A DNA stretch of 64,000 nucleotides from Klebsiella variicola. Its GTDB lineage: Bacteria; Pseudomonadota; Gammaproteobacteria; Enterobacterales; Enterobacteriaceae. Location of the stretch: the NCBI RefSeq assembly GCF_000828055.2, contig NZ_CP010523.2, forward strand, positions 2,108,001-2,172,000, written 5' to 3'. The position numbers and the translations under genes were made by a program. This document shows, piece after piece, positions 54,205 to 64,000 of this stretch (position 1 is the first letter of the stretch; each line of letters begins with the position of its first letter). The notes below the pieces were generated by a model. The model did no database searches. It was not told where the DNA came from and saw only the letters and a list, made by a program, of their open reading frames with translations.

Positions 54205-56880
54205 TTAAGCGGATTTCTTCGCTTTTTTCTCAGCTTTCACCGGAGCAGCGTCGGTTTTCGCAGCAGTTTCGCCTTCGACGAACTCGCGGCCGTAGTAGGT
54301 ATCCAGCAGAATCTGTTTCAGTTCGGAGATCAGCGGGTAGCGCGGGTTAGCGCCGGTGCACTGGTCATCGAATGCATCTTCAGACAGCTTATCAACGTTA
54401 GCCAGGAAGTCAGCTTCCTGAACGCCAGCTTCGCGGATAGATTTCGGAATTCCCAGCTCAGCTTTGATGCTTTCCAGCCATGCCAGCAGTTTCTCGATCT
54501 TCGCTGCGGTGCGGTCGCCCGGTGCAGAGAGACCCAGGTGATCGGCGATTTCAGCGTAGCGACGACGAGCCTGCGGACGGTCGTACTGGCTGAACGCAGT
54601 CTGCTTGGTCGGGTTGTCATTCGCGTTGTAGCGAATAACGTTGCAGATCAGCAGGGCGTTGGCCAGACCGTGCGGAATATGGAACTGAGAGCCCAGTTTG
54701 TGCGCCATGGAGTGACACACGCCGAGGAAGGCGTTCGCAAACGCGATACCGGCGATAGTCGCAGCACTGTGTACGCGCTCACGGGCAACCGGGTTCTTGG
54801 AACCTTCGTGGTAGGAAGCCGGCAGGTACTCTTTCAGCAGTTTCAACGCCTGCAGAGCCTGGCCGTCAGAGAACTCAGAAGCCAGCACGGAAACGTAAGC
54901 TTCCAGGGCGTGAGTCACCGCATCCAGACCACCGAACGCACACAGCGATTTCGGCATATCCATCACCAGGTTGGCATCGACGATGGCCATATCTGGGGTC
55001 AGCGCGTAGTCTGCCAGCGGATATTTCTGACCAGTTGCGTCATCGGTCACTACGGCGAACGGCGTCACTTCAGAACCGGTACCGGAGGTGGTGGTGATGG
55101 CGACCATCTTGGCTTTGACGCCCATTTTCGGGAACTTGTAGATACGTTTACGGATATCCATAAAGCGCAGCGCCAGTTCTTCGAAGTGGGTTTCCGGATG
55201 TTCGTACATGACCCACATGATTTTCGCCGCATCCATCGGGGAACCGCCGCCCAGCGCGATGATGACGTCTGGTTTGAAGGAGTTCGCCAGATCGGCACCT
55301 TTACGTACGATGGTCAGGGTCGGGTCAGCTTCAACTTCGAAGAAGACTTCGGTTTCAACGCCCGCTGCTTTCAGTACGGAAGTGATCTGATCGGCATAGC
55401 CGTTGTTGAACAGGAAGCGGTCAGTCACGATCAGCGCGCGTTTGTGACCATCAGTAATCACTTCATCCAGTGCGATTGGCAGGGAGCCACGACGGAAGTA
55501 GATAGATTTCGGAAGTTTGTGCCACAACATGTTTTCAGCTCGCTTAGCAACGGTTTTCTTGTTGATCAGGTGTTTCGGACCAACGTTTTCAGAGATGGAG
55601 TTACCACCCCAGGAACCACAACCCAGAGTCAGGGAAGGCGCGAGTTTGAAGTTGTACAGGTCACCGATACCACCCTGAGAAGCCGGGGTGTTGATCAGGA
55701 TACGTGCGGTTTTCATCATCTGGCCGAAGTAAGCCACGCGAGCCGGCTGGTTGTCCTGGTCGGTGTACAGGCAAGAGGTGTGACCGATACCGCCCATGGC
55801 AACCAGTTTTTCTGCTTTGGTGACCGCGTCTTCGAAATCTTTCGCACGATACATCGCCAGCGTCGGAGACAGTTTTTCGTGAGCAAACGGTTCACTTTCG
55901 TCAACGTTGGTCACTTCGCCAATCAGGATCTTAGTCGTAGCCGGAACGGTGAAGCCTGCGAGTTCCGCGATTTTTGCCGCTGGCTGACCAACGATAGCAG
56001 CGTTCAGCGCGCCATTTTTCAGGATGATGTCCTGAACCGCTTTCAGCTCTTTACCCTGCAGCAGATAGCCGCCGTGGCTGGCGAAACGTTCGCGAACCGC
56101 GTCATACACTGAATCAACGACGACAACAGACTGCTCAGAAGCACAGATAACGCCGTTATCGAAGGTTTTAGACATCAGAACGGAAGCAACAGCACGTTTG
56201 ATATCAGCCGTTTCATCAATGACCACCGGGGTGTTACCGGCACCAACGCCGATAGCTGGTTTACCGGAGCTGTATGCCGCTTTCACCATACCTGGACCAC
56301 CGGTCGCAAGGATCAGGTTGATGTCCGGGTGATGCATCAGCGCGTTAGACAGTTCTACGGACGGCTGATCGATCCAGCCGATCAGGTCTTTCGGCGCGCC
56401 AGCCGCGATGGCAGCCTGCAGTACGATATCAGCCGCTTTGTTGGTGGCTTCTTTTGCACGCGGGTGCGGAGAGAAAATGATGGCGTTACGTGTCTTCAGG
56501 CTGATGAGCGATTTGAAGATGGCTGTTGAAGTCGGGTTAGTTGTCGGTACGATACCGCAGATGATGCCGATCGGTTCAGCGATAGTGATGGTACCAAAGG
56601 TGTCGTCTTCTGACAGGACGCCACAGGTTTTTTCATCTTTATATGCGTTGTAAATGTATTCGGAAGCGAAGTGGTTTTTGATCACTTTGTCTTCAACGAT
56701 GCCCATGCCGGATTCGGCAACGGCCATTTTAGCGAGAGGGATTCGAGCATCTGCAGCGGCCAGAGCGGCAGCGCGGAAGATTTTATCGACTTGTTCTTGA
56801 GTGAAACTGGCATATTCACGCTGGGCTTTCTTGACACGCTCAACAAGCGCGTTCAGTTCAGCGATATTAGTAACAGCCAT
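54205..56880 (-). CDS. adhE: Bifunctional acetaldehyde-CoA/alcohol dehydrogenase
   Basis: 891 residues. The N-terminal aldehyde dehydrogenase domain has its catalytic Cys in NGVICASEQS; the C-terminal iron alcohol dehydrogenase domain has GGGSPMDAAK and iron-ligand His residues near HSMAHKLGSQFHIPHG. Reduces acetyl-CoA to ethanol in fermentation; forms spirosomes. A Lys/Ala-rich tail ends the protein. Highly expressed anaerobically in E. coli. Confidence 0.98.
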   Translation of the reverse strand: MAVTNIAELNALVERVKKAQREYASFTQEQVDKIFRAAALAAADARIPLAKMAVAESGMGIVEDKVIKNHFASEYIYNAYKDEKTCGVLSEDDTFGTITIAEPIGIICGIVPTTNPTSTAIFKSLISLKTRNAIIFSPHPRAKEATNKAADIVLQAAIAAGAPKDLIGWIDQPSVELSNALMHHPDINLILATGGPGMVKAAYSSGKPAIGVGAGNTPVVIDETADIKRAVASVLMSKTFDNGVICASEQSVVVVDSVYDAVRERFASHGGYLLQGKELKAVQDIILKNGALNAAIVGQPAAKIAELAGFTVPATTKILIGEVTNVDESEPFAHEKLSPTLAMYRAKDFEDAVTKAEKLVAMGGIGHTSCLYTDQDNQPARVAYFGQMMKTARILINTPASQGGIGDLYNFKLAPSLTLGCGSWGGNSISENVGPKHLINKKTVAKRAENMLWHKLPKSIYFRRGSLPIALDEVITDGHKRALIVTDRFLFNNGYADQITSVLKAAGVETEVFFEVEADPTLTIVRKGADLANSFKPDVIIALGGGSPMDAAKIMWVMYEHPETHFEELALRFMDIRKRIYKFPKMGVKAKMVAITTTSGTGSEVTPFAVVTDDATGQKYPLADYALTPDMAIVDANLVMDMPKSLCAFGGLDAVTHALEAYVSVLASEFSDGQALQALKLLKEYLPASYHEGSKNPVARERVHSAATIAGIAFANAFLGVCHSMAHKLGSQFHIPHGLANALLICNVIRYNANDNPTKQTAFSQYDRPQARRRYAEIADHLGLSAPGDRTAAKIEKLLAWLESIKAELGIPKSIREAGVQEADFLANVDKLSEDAFDDQCTGANPRYPLISELKQILLDTYYGREFVEGETAAKTDAAPVKAEKKAKKSA

Positions 56881-57356
56881 AATGCTCTCCTGATAATGTT
56901 AAACTTTTTTAGTAAATCAGTCGCTCGATTCGACATTATAGACAGGCTGTTAACAGCTTGCATGTAAATGTTTATGTAGAAAAATCAGGACACTGTTTTA
57001 CCGATTTACTAAAAAAGCTCTATTACTTTAACTTTCAGGTCATGCTGCCTTCCACTCTGTTGGTGTCATCAAGATTACTCACTTCTGAGTACAAAATACG
57101 TGATTTAGATCAAGTATTGGCGTGGCTGATACCTTTCAGCTGGCTGCTTTTTAACCGATTCGATCAAGTGTAATGGAAGGGTTTTGAAATTAAAAAAACG
57201 ATTAGCATTAAAGCTACAAATAACTAACATTCGATACATATCACCGGGTTATGCATATTTATAATGAATATTGCATGCAAAAAGCGTATGTTTCGCGCAG
57301 TTATTTTATGCTGTTAATAGTCAACCGCCAATTTTGATGATGCTGCGGAGCCCATT
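56881..57356. other. adhE-ychE intergenic region with FNR/CRP-like site
   Basis: 476 AT-rich bases between divergent genes. GTGAT-TTAG-ATCAA at 57100-57113 matches the FNR consensus at 9 of 10 positions and also resembles a CRP half. It lies about 220 bases before the adhE start. E. coli adhE has a long, multiply regulated upstream region, so promoters here are expected. No gene seen. Confidence 0.45.
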
Positions 57357-58004
57357 GTGACTCAACCACTGTTCGATTTTGCTACCTATTTCAAGTTCTT
57401 CATTGGCTTATTTGCCCTGGTCAACCCGGTCGGCATCATTCCGGTGTTTATCAGTATGACCAGCTACCAACCGGCAGCGGTGCGCAACAAGACCAACCTG
57501 ACCGCAAACCTGTCGGTGGCGATCATCCTCCTGACGTCGTTGTTTCTCGGCGATGGCATTCTGCAGATTTTTGGCATCTCGATTGATTCCTTCCGCATTG
57601 CCGGCGGCATCCTGGTGGTGACCATTGCGATGTCGATGATCAGCGGCAAGCTCGGCGAAGATAAGCAGAACAAGCAGGAGAAGTCGGAGACGGCGGTCCG
57701 GGAGAGCATCGGCGTCGTGCCTCTCGCGCTCCCCTTAATGGCCGGACCGGGGGCAATCAGTTCAACTATTGTCTGGGGCACCCGATATCATTCCTGGGTG
57801 CACCTGGTCGGGTTCTCACTGGCGATAGCGGTATTCGCTCTTTGCTGCTGGGGCATTTTCCGAATGGCGCCGTGGCTGGTTCGTCTGCTGGGACAGACGG
57901 GAATCAACGTCATCACCCGTATCATGGGGTTGCTGCTGATGGCCCTGGGGATCGAGTTTATCGTAACCGGTATTAAAGCGCTGTTCCCCGGACTGCTTAA
58001 TTAG
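57357..58004 (+). CDS. ychE: MarC-family inner-membrane protein YchE
   Basis: 215 residues from a GTG start with GGAG about 7 bases upstream. Six membrane segments with NPVGIIPVFISM and PLMAGPGAISSTIVWGTRY, the two MarC signature loops. Transport function is suspected but not established. Confidence 0.9.
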   Translation: MTQPLFDFATYFKFFIGLFALVNPVGIIPVFISMTSYQPAAVRNKTNLTANLSVAIILLTSLFLGDGILQIFGISIDSFRIAGGILVVTIAMSMISGKLGEDKQNKQEKSETAVRESIGVVPLALPLMAGPGAISSTIVWGTRYHSWVHLVGFSLAIAVFALCCWGIFRMAPWLVRLLGQTGINVITRIMGLLLMALGIEFIVTGIKALFPGLLN

Positions 58005-58750
58005 TGGAACACCATGCAAGCGTGGAGGCTTCACTTCGCGCTTGCGCGATTATTAGCAAAACCTATTAACCAGCGCGAGATCGGCTGTTGAGATAACGTT
58101 TTGCGATAATATCTTTAAATCCATATTTTTCATTAAGATATCTGTTTTTGTTCATTGTTTTCCCCTCACGCTCTTCCTGCCTGCGATGTTATTTTCTTCA
58201 CATCATTCTCTGGCACTTGCTGTCGGATCATCGAAATGATATTAGTAATTTTAACAAGGCAGTAGATGAATGTGCTAAAAAGTAACCTGTTGTTAAATTT
58301 TTGTACAAAAAAGCATCTTTTAGCCGATACTCGATTCTCAACGCGATTAAAAAATCATATCACTATGATTAACAATGATATTTTTTTGTCGGTAGTCCGC
58401 GAAGATCTTGAGCATCGCGGGCAATATCGGCGATAAAAGAGAATCCGGTAACATATTTGCAAATTGCATTGGCGGAGGTGTTTACCTTTTGGTAATTTCC
58501 GCCGTTATCGTCTGCTGAATTATATGCGTAAATGAGAATTATTATTAATAATCTCACTGCGCCGGAACTGCCCTCCAGCGAGGGGGCAAAGAATCGACGT
58601 TAAGGCTGCCGTTCGAGCGGTCGTAATAAATAAGTCGGTGATAGCAATCTGCCAATCGCAAACGCTCCTGCGTTGGACAGATCCCCGCAAACGGGAAAAA
58701 AACAGGCTGGTTAAAAAACCAGTAATTATAATGACTGGAGTTACAACACA
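58005..58750. other. ychE-oppA intergenic region
   Basis: 746 bases with no supportable gene. Contains GCAAGCG / CGCTTGC (58017-58047) after ychE without a T run, a CCGCGA / TCGCGG hairpin near 58397, and AT-rich stretches where the oppA promoter and Lrp-type sites would lie. The last bases before oppA, ACAACACA, are the CA-rich sequence targeted by the GcvB small RNA in E. coli and Salmonella. Confidence 0.5.
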
Positions 58751-60385
58751 ATGACCATCATCACTAAAAAACGTTTTATCGCCGCGGGAGTGCTATCCGC
58801 ACTGCTTGCCGGCAATATGGCTATGGCAGCGGATGTCCCGGCCGGTGTGCAGTTGTCGGATAAGCAAACGCTGGTGCGAAATAGCGGCGCTGAGCCGCAA
58901 TCGCTGGACCCGAATAAAATTGAAGGGGTACCCGAGGCCAATATTAGCCGCGACCTCTTCGAAGGCTTGCTGAATACTTCGCCGAAAGATGGCCACCCGA
59001 TCCCTGGCGTAGCAGAGAGCTGGGATAATAAAGATTTTAAAGTCTGGACCTTCCATCTGCGTAAAGATGCGAAATGGTCTAACGGCGAGCCGGTTACTGC
59101 TCAGGACTTCGTCTACAGCTGGCAGCGTCTGGTGGATCCGAAAACCGCTTCTCCTTATGCCAGCTATCCGCAATATGGTCATATCGTTAACGTCGACGAC
59201 ATCATTGATGGCAAGAAAGCGCCGAGCGAACTGGGCGTAAAAGCCATTGACGACCACACGCTGGAAGTTACCCTCAGCGAGCCAGTCCCTTATTTTTATA
59301 AGCTGCTGGTTAACCCGGCGATGTCTCCTGTCTACAAACCGGCTATTGAAAAATTTGGCGAGAAATGGACACAGCCTGGCAACATCGTCACCAACGGGGC
59401 GTATACTCTGAAAGACTGGGTGGTCAACGAACGTATCGTGATGGAGCGCAACCCGCACTACTGGGATAATGCTAAAACCGTCATTAACACCGTTACCTGG
59501 CTGCCGACCTCTTCCGAAGTGACCTATGTTAACCGCTATCGCAGCGGTGAACTGGACATGACCTATAACCAGCTGCCGATCGAACTCTTCCAGAAGCTGA
59601 AAAAAGAGATCCCCAACGAGCTGCACGTCGACCCGTATCTGTGTACCTATTATTACGAAATCAACAACCAGAAAGCGCCGTTTACCGACGTACGCGTCCG
59701 TACCGCGCTGAAGCTGGGTCTGGATCGCGACATTATTGCTAATAAAGTGAAAGGACAGGGCGATCTGCCGGCCTACGGCTACACGCCGCCGTACACCGAT
59801 GGCGCGAAGCTGAGCGAGCCGGAATGGTTTACGTGGTCGCAGGAAAAACGCAACGAAGAAGCGAAAAAACTGCTGGCCGAAGCCGGCTATACCGCGGATA
59901 AACCGTTGACCTTTAACCTGCTGTATAACACCTCCGATTTGCACAAGAAGCTGGCGATTGCCGCCGCCTCGCTGTGGCGTAAAAACCTGGGCATTGACGT
60001 GAAGCTGGTTAACCAGGAGTGGAAAACGTTCCTCGATACCCGTCACCAGGGCACCTATGACGTGGCACGCGCAGGCTGGTGCGCCGACTATAACGAGCCA
60101 ACTTCCTTCCTGAATACCATGCTCTCTGACAGCTCAATGAACACTGCGCACTATAAGAGCCCGGCGTTCGACAAGATTATGGCTGAATCCGTAAAAGCGT
60201 CTGATGAAGCGCAGCGTACGGCAGCCTATGCGAAAGCGGAACAGCAGCTGGACAAAGACAGCGCGATCGTACCGGTCTATTACTACGTCAACGCCCGCCT
60301 GGTGAAACCGTGGGTTGGGGGCTATACCGGTAAAGACCCGATGGATAACGTCTATACCAAAGATCTCTACGTTATCAAACATTAA
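58751..60385 (+). CDS. oppA: Oligopeptide-binding protein OppA
   Basis: 544 residues. Sec signal peptide ending AMA-ADVPAG; mature SBP family 5 peptide-binding protein (PQSLDPNKIEGVPEANISRD). Captures peptides of two to five residues in the periplasm for OppBCDF. A GGAG ribosome site lies 11 bases before the ATG, within reach of the CA-rich GcvB target. Confidence 0.97.
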   Translation: MTIITKKRFIAAGVLSALLAGNMAMAADVPAGVQLSDKQTLVRNSGAEPQSLDPNKIEGVPEANISRDLFEGLLNTSPKDGHPIPGVAESWDNKDFKVWTFHLRKDAKWSNGEPVTAQDFVYSWQRLVDPKTASPYASYPQYGHIVNVDDIIDGKKAPSELGVKAIDDHTLEVTLSEPVPYFYKLLVNPAMSPVYKPAIEKFGEKWTQPGNIVTNGAYTLKDWVVNERIVMERNPHYWDNAKTVINTVTWLPTSSEVTYVNRYRSGELDMTYNQLPIELFQKLKKEIPNELHVDPYLCTYYYEINNQKAPFTDVRVRTALKLGLDRDIIANKVKGQGDLPAYGYTPPYTDGAKLSEPEWFTWSQEKRNEEAKKLLAEAGYTADKPLTFNLLYNTSDLHKKLAIAAASLWRKNLGIDVKLVNQEWKTFLDTRHQGTYDVARAGWCADYNEPTSFLNTMLSDSSMNTAHYKSPAFDKIMAESVKASDEAQRTAAYAKAEQQLDKDSAIVPVYYYVNARLVKPWVGGYTGKDPMDNVYTKDLYVIKH

Positions 60386-60470
60386 TGGCAATACGTGGGG
60401 CGGGCCTGTGCTCGCTCCATCGTGTCTTATTTGAGAGCAGTGCAAAGGCACACGCCAGAAGGTACGGGCA

Positions 60471-61391
60471 ATGTTAAAATTTATCTTACGTCGCTGTCTG
60501 GAAGCGATTCCGACGCTATTTATTCTTATTACCATCTCATTCTTCATGATGCGTCTGGCACCGGGAAGTCCTTTTACCGGGGAGCGCACCCTGCCGCCGG
60601 AAGTCATGGCGAATATTGAAGCAAAATACCATTTAAACGACCCTATCATGACGCAGTACTTCAATTATCTGAAGCAACTGGCGCATGGCGATTTTGGTCC
60701 CTCCTTTAAATACAAAGATTATTCGGTCAACGATCTGGTGGCCGCCAGCTTCCCGGTTTCAGCGAAACTGGGCTTCGCCGCCTTTTTACTCGCGGTGGTG
60801 ATCGGCGTAGCCGCCGGGGTGATAGCCGCTCTGAAGCAAAACACCCGATGGGACTACGCGGTGATGGGGGTAGCCATGACCGGCGTGGTTATTCCGAGCT
60901 TTGTAGTGGCGCCGCTGCTGGTGATGATTTTTGCCATTACCCTGCACTGGCTGCCGGGCGGCGGCTGGAACGGCGGAGCGCTGAAATTTATGATCCTGCC
61001 GATGGTGGCGCTTTCCCTGGCCTATATCGCCAGTATCGCCCGTATCACCCGCGGCTCGATGATAGAAGTGTTGCACTCTAACTTTATCCGCACCGCGCGG
61101 GCAAAAGGGCTGCCGATGCGCCGCATTATTTTGCGCCATGCGCTGAAGCCGGCGCTGCTGCCGGTGCTCTCCTATATGGGGCCAGCTTTCGTGGGCATCA
61201 TCACCGGCTCAATGGTCATTGAAACCATTTACGGCCTGCCGGGGATCGGCCAGCTGTTCGTTAACGGGGCGCTTAACCGCGACTACTCGCTGGTGCTGAG
61301 CCTGACGATCCTCGTTGGCGCCCTGACTATCCTGTTCAACGCCATCGTTGACGTGCTGTACGCCGTTATCGATCCGAAGATTCGCTACTGA
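60471..61391 (+). CDS. oppB: Oligopeptide ABC permease OppB
   Basis: 306 residues, six membrane segments. The EAA loop is FIRTARAKGLPMRRIILRHAL. Follows oppA after 85 bases, a gap in which oppA-favouring processing or attenuation is plausible. Confidence 0.96.
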   Translation: MLKFILRRCLEAIPTLFILITISFFMMRLAPGSPFTGERTLPPEVMANIEAKYHLNDPIMTQYFNYLKQLAHGDFGPSFKYKDYSVNDLVAASFPVSAKLGFAAFLLAVVIGVAAGVIAALKQNTRWDYAVMGVAMTGVVIPSFVVAPLLVMIFAITLHWLPGGGWNGGALKFMILPMVALSLAYIASIARITRGSMIEVLHSNFIRTARAKGLPMRRIILRHALKPALLPVLSYMGPAFVGIITGSMVIETIYGLPGIGQLFVNGALNRDYSLVLSLTILVGALTILFNAIVDVLYAVIDPKIRY

Positions 61392-61405
61392 AGCCGGAGT
61401 TCGCC

Positions 61406-62314
61406 ATGATGTTAAGTAAGAAAAATAGCGAGGCGCTGGAAAACTTCAGTGAGAAGCTGGAAGTGGAGGGGCGTAGCCTCTGGCAGGATGCGCGTCGCCG
61501 CTTTATGCACAACCGCGCCGCGGTGACCAGCCTGATCATGCTGGTGCTTATTGCGCTGTTTGTCACCTTTGCGCCGATGGTGTCGTCGTTCTCCTACTTC
61601 GATACCGACTGGGGCATGATGTCCAATGCCCCGGATATGGCTTCAGGCCACTACTTCGGAACCGACTCCTCCGGGCGCGACCTGCTGGTGCGCGTGGCGA
61701 TCGGCGGGCGTATTTCGCTAATGGTCGGGGTGGCAGCGGCGCTGGTGGCGGTGATCCTCGGCACGCTGTACGGTTCGCTTTCCGGTTATCTCGGCGGCAA
61801 AGTGGACTCGGTGATGATGCGTCTGCTGGAGATCCTCAACTCCTTCCCGTTTATGTTCTTCGTCATCCTGCTGGTGACCTTTTTTGGTCAGAATATCCTG
61901 CTGATCTTTGTTGCCATCGGCATGGTTTCCTGGCTGGATATGGCGCGTATCGTGCGCGGACAGACCTTGAGCCTGAAGCGTAAAGAGTTTATCGAAGCCG
62001 CGCAGGTCGGTGGGGTCTCCACGGCCAGCATCGTGCTGCGCCATATCGTCCCCAACGTACTGGGGGTGGTGGTAGTGTACGCCTCGCTGCTGGTCCCCAG
62101 CATGATCCTCTTCGAATCCTTCCTCAGCTTCCTCGGGCTGGGAACCCAGGAGCCGCTCAGCAGTTGGGGAGCATTGCTCAGCGATGGCGCCAACTCAATG
62201 GAAGTCTCGCCCTGGCTGCTGCTGTTCCCGGCGGGTTTCCTGGTGGTGACCCTGTTCTGTTTCAACTTTATCGGCGATGGTCTGCGTGATGCCCTCGACC
62301 CGAAAGACCGCTAA
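61406..62314 (+). CDS. oppC: Oligopeptide ABC permease OppC
   Basis: 302 residues with a cytoplasmic N-terminus (MMLSKKNSEALENFSEKLEV) and six membrane segments. The EAA loop is FIEAAQVGGVSTASIVLRHI. Pairs with OppB to form the channel. 14 bases after oppB. Confidence 0.96.
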   Translation: MMLSKKNSEALENFSEKLEVEGRSLWQDARRRFMHNRAAVTSLIMLVLIALFVTFAPMVSSFSYFDTDWGMMSNAPDMASGHYFGTDSSGRDLLVRVAIGGRISLMVGVAAALVAVILGTLYGSLSGYLGGKVDSVMMRLLEILNSFPFMFFVILLVTFFGQNILLIFVAIGMVSWLDMARIVRGQTLSLKRKEFIEAAQVGGVSTASIVLRHIVPNVLGVVVVYASLLVPSMILFESFLSFLGLGTQEPLSSWGALLSDGANSMEVSPWLLLFPAGFLVVTLFCFNFIGDGLRDALDPKDR

Positions 62315-62325
62315 GGAGCGCTGCC

Positions 62326-63339
62326 ATGACCATGATTGAAACGGCAAAGGCGCCGCAAGCGCAGAGTCACAGCGGCCTGCTGCTGGACGTGAAAGATCTC
62401 CGCGTCACCTTTAAAACGCCGGATGGCGATGTCACTGCCGTCAATGACCTGAACTTCACCCTGCAGGCGGGCGAGACGCTCGGCATTGTGGGCGAATCTG
62501 GCTCCGGTAAATCGCAAACCGCCTTCGCTCTGATGGGGCTGCTGGCGGCCAACGGCCGCATCGGAGGATCCGCCACCTTTAACGGTCGGCAGATCCTCAA
62601 TTTGCCCGAGCGTGAACTGAACAAACTGCGCGCCGAGCAAATCTCGATGATTTTCCAGGATCCGATGACCTCTCTTAACCCGTATATGCGGGTGGGCGAG
62701 CAGTTAATGGAAGTCCTGATGTTGCATAAAGGACTGAGCAAAGCCGAAGCGTTTGAAGAGTCGGTGAAGATGCTCGATGCGGTAAAAATGCCGGAAGCGC
62801 GCAAGCGCATGAAGATGTTTCCGCACGAGTTTTCCGGCGGGATGCGCCAGCGCGTGATGATTGCCATGGCGCTGCTGTGTCGGCCGCGGCTGCTGATTGC
62901 GGATGAACCCACCACCGCGCTGGACGTCACCGTGCAGGCGCAGATCATGACGCTGTTGAATGAGCTTAAACGCGAATTCAATACGGCAATCATCATGATC
63001 ACCCACGACCTCGGGGTGGTGGCCGGGATCTGCGATAAAGTGCTGGTGATGTACGCCGGGCGCACCATGGAGTACGGTCAGGCGCGCGATGTCTTCTATC
63101 AACCGTCACATCCATACTCTATTGGCCTGTTGAATGCAGTTCCTCGTCTGGATGCCGAGGGCGATGCGTTGTTAACCATCCCTGGCAACCCGCCAAACCT
63201 GCTGCGATTGCCGAAAGGCTGTCCATTCCAGCCGCGCTGCCCGCACGCCATGGAGCAGTGTAGCAGCGCACCGCCGCTGGAGTCGTTCGCGCCAGGCCGC
63301 CTGCGCGCCTGCTTTAAACCGGTGGGGGATCTGCTATGA
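62326..63339 (+). CDS. oppD: Oligopeptide ABC ATPase OppD
   Basis: 337 residues. Walker A GESGSGKSQ, signature FSGGMRQRVMIAMAL, Walker B LLIADEPTTALD, and the C-terminal oligopeptide-transporter extension with GCPFQPRCPHAMEQC, which in related ATPases holds a [4Fe-4S] cluster. Overlaps oppF by ATGA. Confidence 0.97.
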   Translation: MTMIETAKAPQAQSHSGLLLDVKDLRVTFKTPDGDVTAVNDLNFTLQAGETLGIVGESGSGKSQTAFALMGLLAANGRIGGSATFNGRQILNLPERELNKLRAEQISMIFQDPMTSLNPYMRVGEQLMEVLMLHKGLSKAEAFEESVKMLDAVKMPEARKRMKMFPHEFSGGMRQRVMIAMALLCRPRLLIADEPTTALDVTVQAQIMTLLNELKREFNTAIIMITHDLGVVAGICDKVLVMYAGRTMEYGQARDVFYQPSHPYSIGLLNAVPRLDAEGDALLTIPGNPPNLLRLPKGCPFQPRCPHAMEQCSSAPPLESFAPGRLRACFKPVGDLL

Positions 63340-64000
63340 ACGCCGTAACTGAACAACGAAAAGTCCTGCTTGAAATTGCCGACCTGAAGGTGCACTTCGA
63401 TATCAAAGATGGCAAGCAGTGGTTCTGGCAGCCGTCGAAAACGCTGAAAGCAGTGGATGGCGTGACGTTGCGCCTCTATGAGGGGGAAACCCTCGGTGTG
63501 GTAGGGGAGTCAGGCTGCGGCAAATCGACCTTCGCCCGCGCCATTATTGGCTTGGTGAAAGCGACCGATGGCAAAGTGGCCTGGCTTGGGAAAGATCTGC
63601 TGGGTATGAAGCAGGAAGAGTGGCGCGATGTGCGCAGCGATATCCAGATGATCTTCCAGGATCCGCTGGCCTCGCTGAATCCGCGCATGACCATCGGGGA
63701 GATTATCGCTGAACCGCTGCGCACCTATCATCCGAAGATGTCGCGTCAGGAAGTTCGTGATCGCGTCAAAGCGATGATGATGAAGGTCGGGTTGCTGCCT
63801 AATCTGATTAACCGCTATCCGCATGAGTTCTCCGGCGGTCAGTGCCAGCGTATCGGCATCGCGCGGGCGTTGATCCTTGAGCCGAAGCTGATTATCTGCG
63901 ATGAGCCAGTATCTGCGCTTGACGTGTCGATTCAGGCTCAGGTGGTCAATCTGCTGCAGCAGCTGCAGCGTGAGATGGGGCTGTCGCTGATATTTATCGC
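63336..64000 (+). CDS. oppF: Oligopeptide ABC ATPase OppF (cut by window end)
   Basis: The first 221 residues of about 334 are present. Walker A GESGCGKST, signature FSGGQCQRIGIARAL and Walker B LIICDEPVSALD are visible; the rest lies beyond the window. Start ATG overlaps the oppD stop codon. Confidence 0.96.
   Translation, partial: MNAVTEQRKVLLEIADLKVHFDIKDGKQWFWQPSKTLKAVDGVTLRLYEGETLGVVGESGCGKSTFARAIIGLVKATDGKVAWLGKDLLGMKQEEWRDVRSDIQMIFQDPLASLNPRMTIGEIIAEPLRTYHPKMSRQEVRDRVKAMMMKVGLLPNLINRYPHEFSGGQCQRIGIARALILEPKLIICDEPVSALDVSIQAQVVNLLQQLQREMGLSLIFI

Noticed and set aside
54538-56112. 524-codon open frame on the plus strand inside adhE
   Set aside because: Antisense to adhE; composition is that of reversed AdhE codons, with no motifs.

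Overview
The window is chromosomal DNA of an enterobacterium, almost certainly Klebsiella. Gene order and protein sequences follow the Escherichia coli 27-28 min region: ychF-pth-ychH, dauA-prs-ispE-lolB-hemA-prfA-prmC-sirB2-sirB1-kdsA, chaABC-ychN, ychO-narLX-narKGHJI, tyrTV-purU-ychJ-rssAB-galU-hns-tdk-adhE-ychE-oppABCDF. A nasR-nasFEDCBA nitrate-assimilation cluster sits between ychN and ychO, as in the Klebsiella M5a1 literature. The left end is the tail of a type VI secretion cluster. No prophage, insertion sequence or CRISPR array was seen.

Regions. 1-2417: end of a T6SS operon (tssJ, tssE and a membrane-anchored TssA/VasL-like gene). 2418-3893: an orphan periplasmic sugar-binding protein and an unknown 109-residue protein. 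3975-20209: housekeeping genes, interrupted by an AlbA/TipA-like MerR drug-binding regulator with its own operator and an ERIC element. 20220-20800: a palindrome-rich stretch and a small DUF1883-like gene. 20908-32431: ychN and the nas cluster. 32531-45160: ychO, the NarXL two-component system, NarK and the respiratory nitrate reductase NarGHJI. 45111-47716: an EamA exporter with a divergent Lrp-type regulator, a REP element, tandem repeats, and two identical tRNA-Tyr genes interleaved with four rtT repeats. 47798-58004: purU to ychE. 58751-64000: oppABCD and a truncated oppF.

The centre holds two nitrate programmes. For assimilation, two NtrC-type sites, a -24/-12 (sigma-54) promoter and an ANTAR-type leader terminator precede nasF. 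These fit nitrogen-limitation control of initiation and NasR-mediated nitrate antitermination; NasFED imports nitrate and NasCBA reduces it to ammonium. For respiration, narK and narG each carry a perfect FNR box placed where position -41.5 would fall, with NarL-type heptamers upstream; NarXL senses nitrate and NarGHJI respires it.

The best points for a second look are the single open frame joining nasC to nasB, the internal start that would give a 221-residue AlbA-like short form, the rtT units with a split tRNA T-arm (one lying between the two tRNAs), a terminator encoded inside the 3' end of a convergent gene, and the palindrome cluster downstream of chaC. Most other content is standard core genome.
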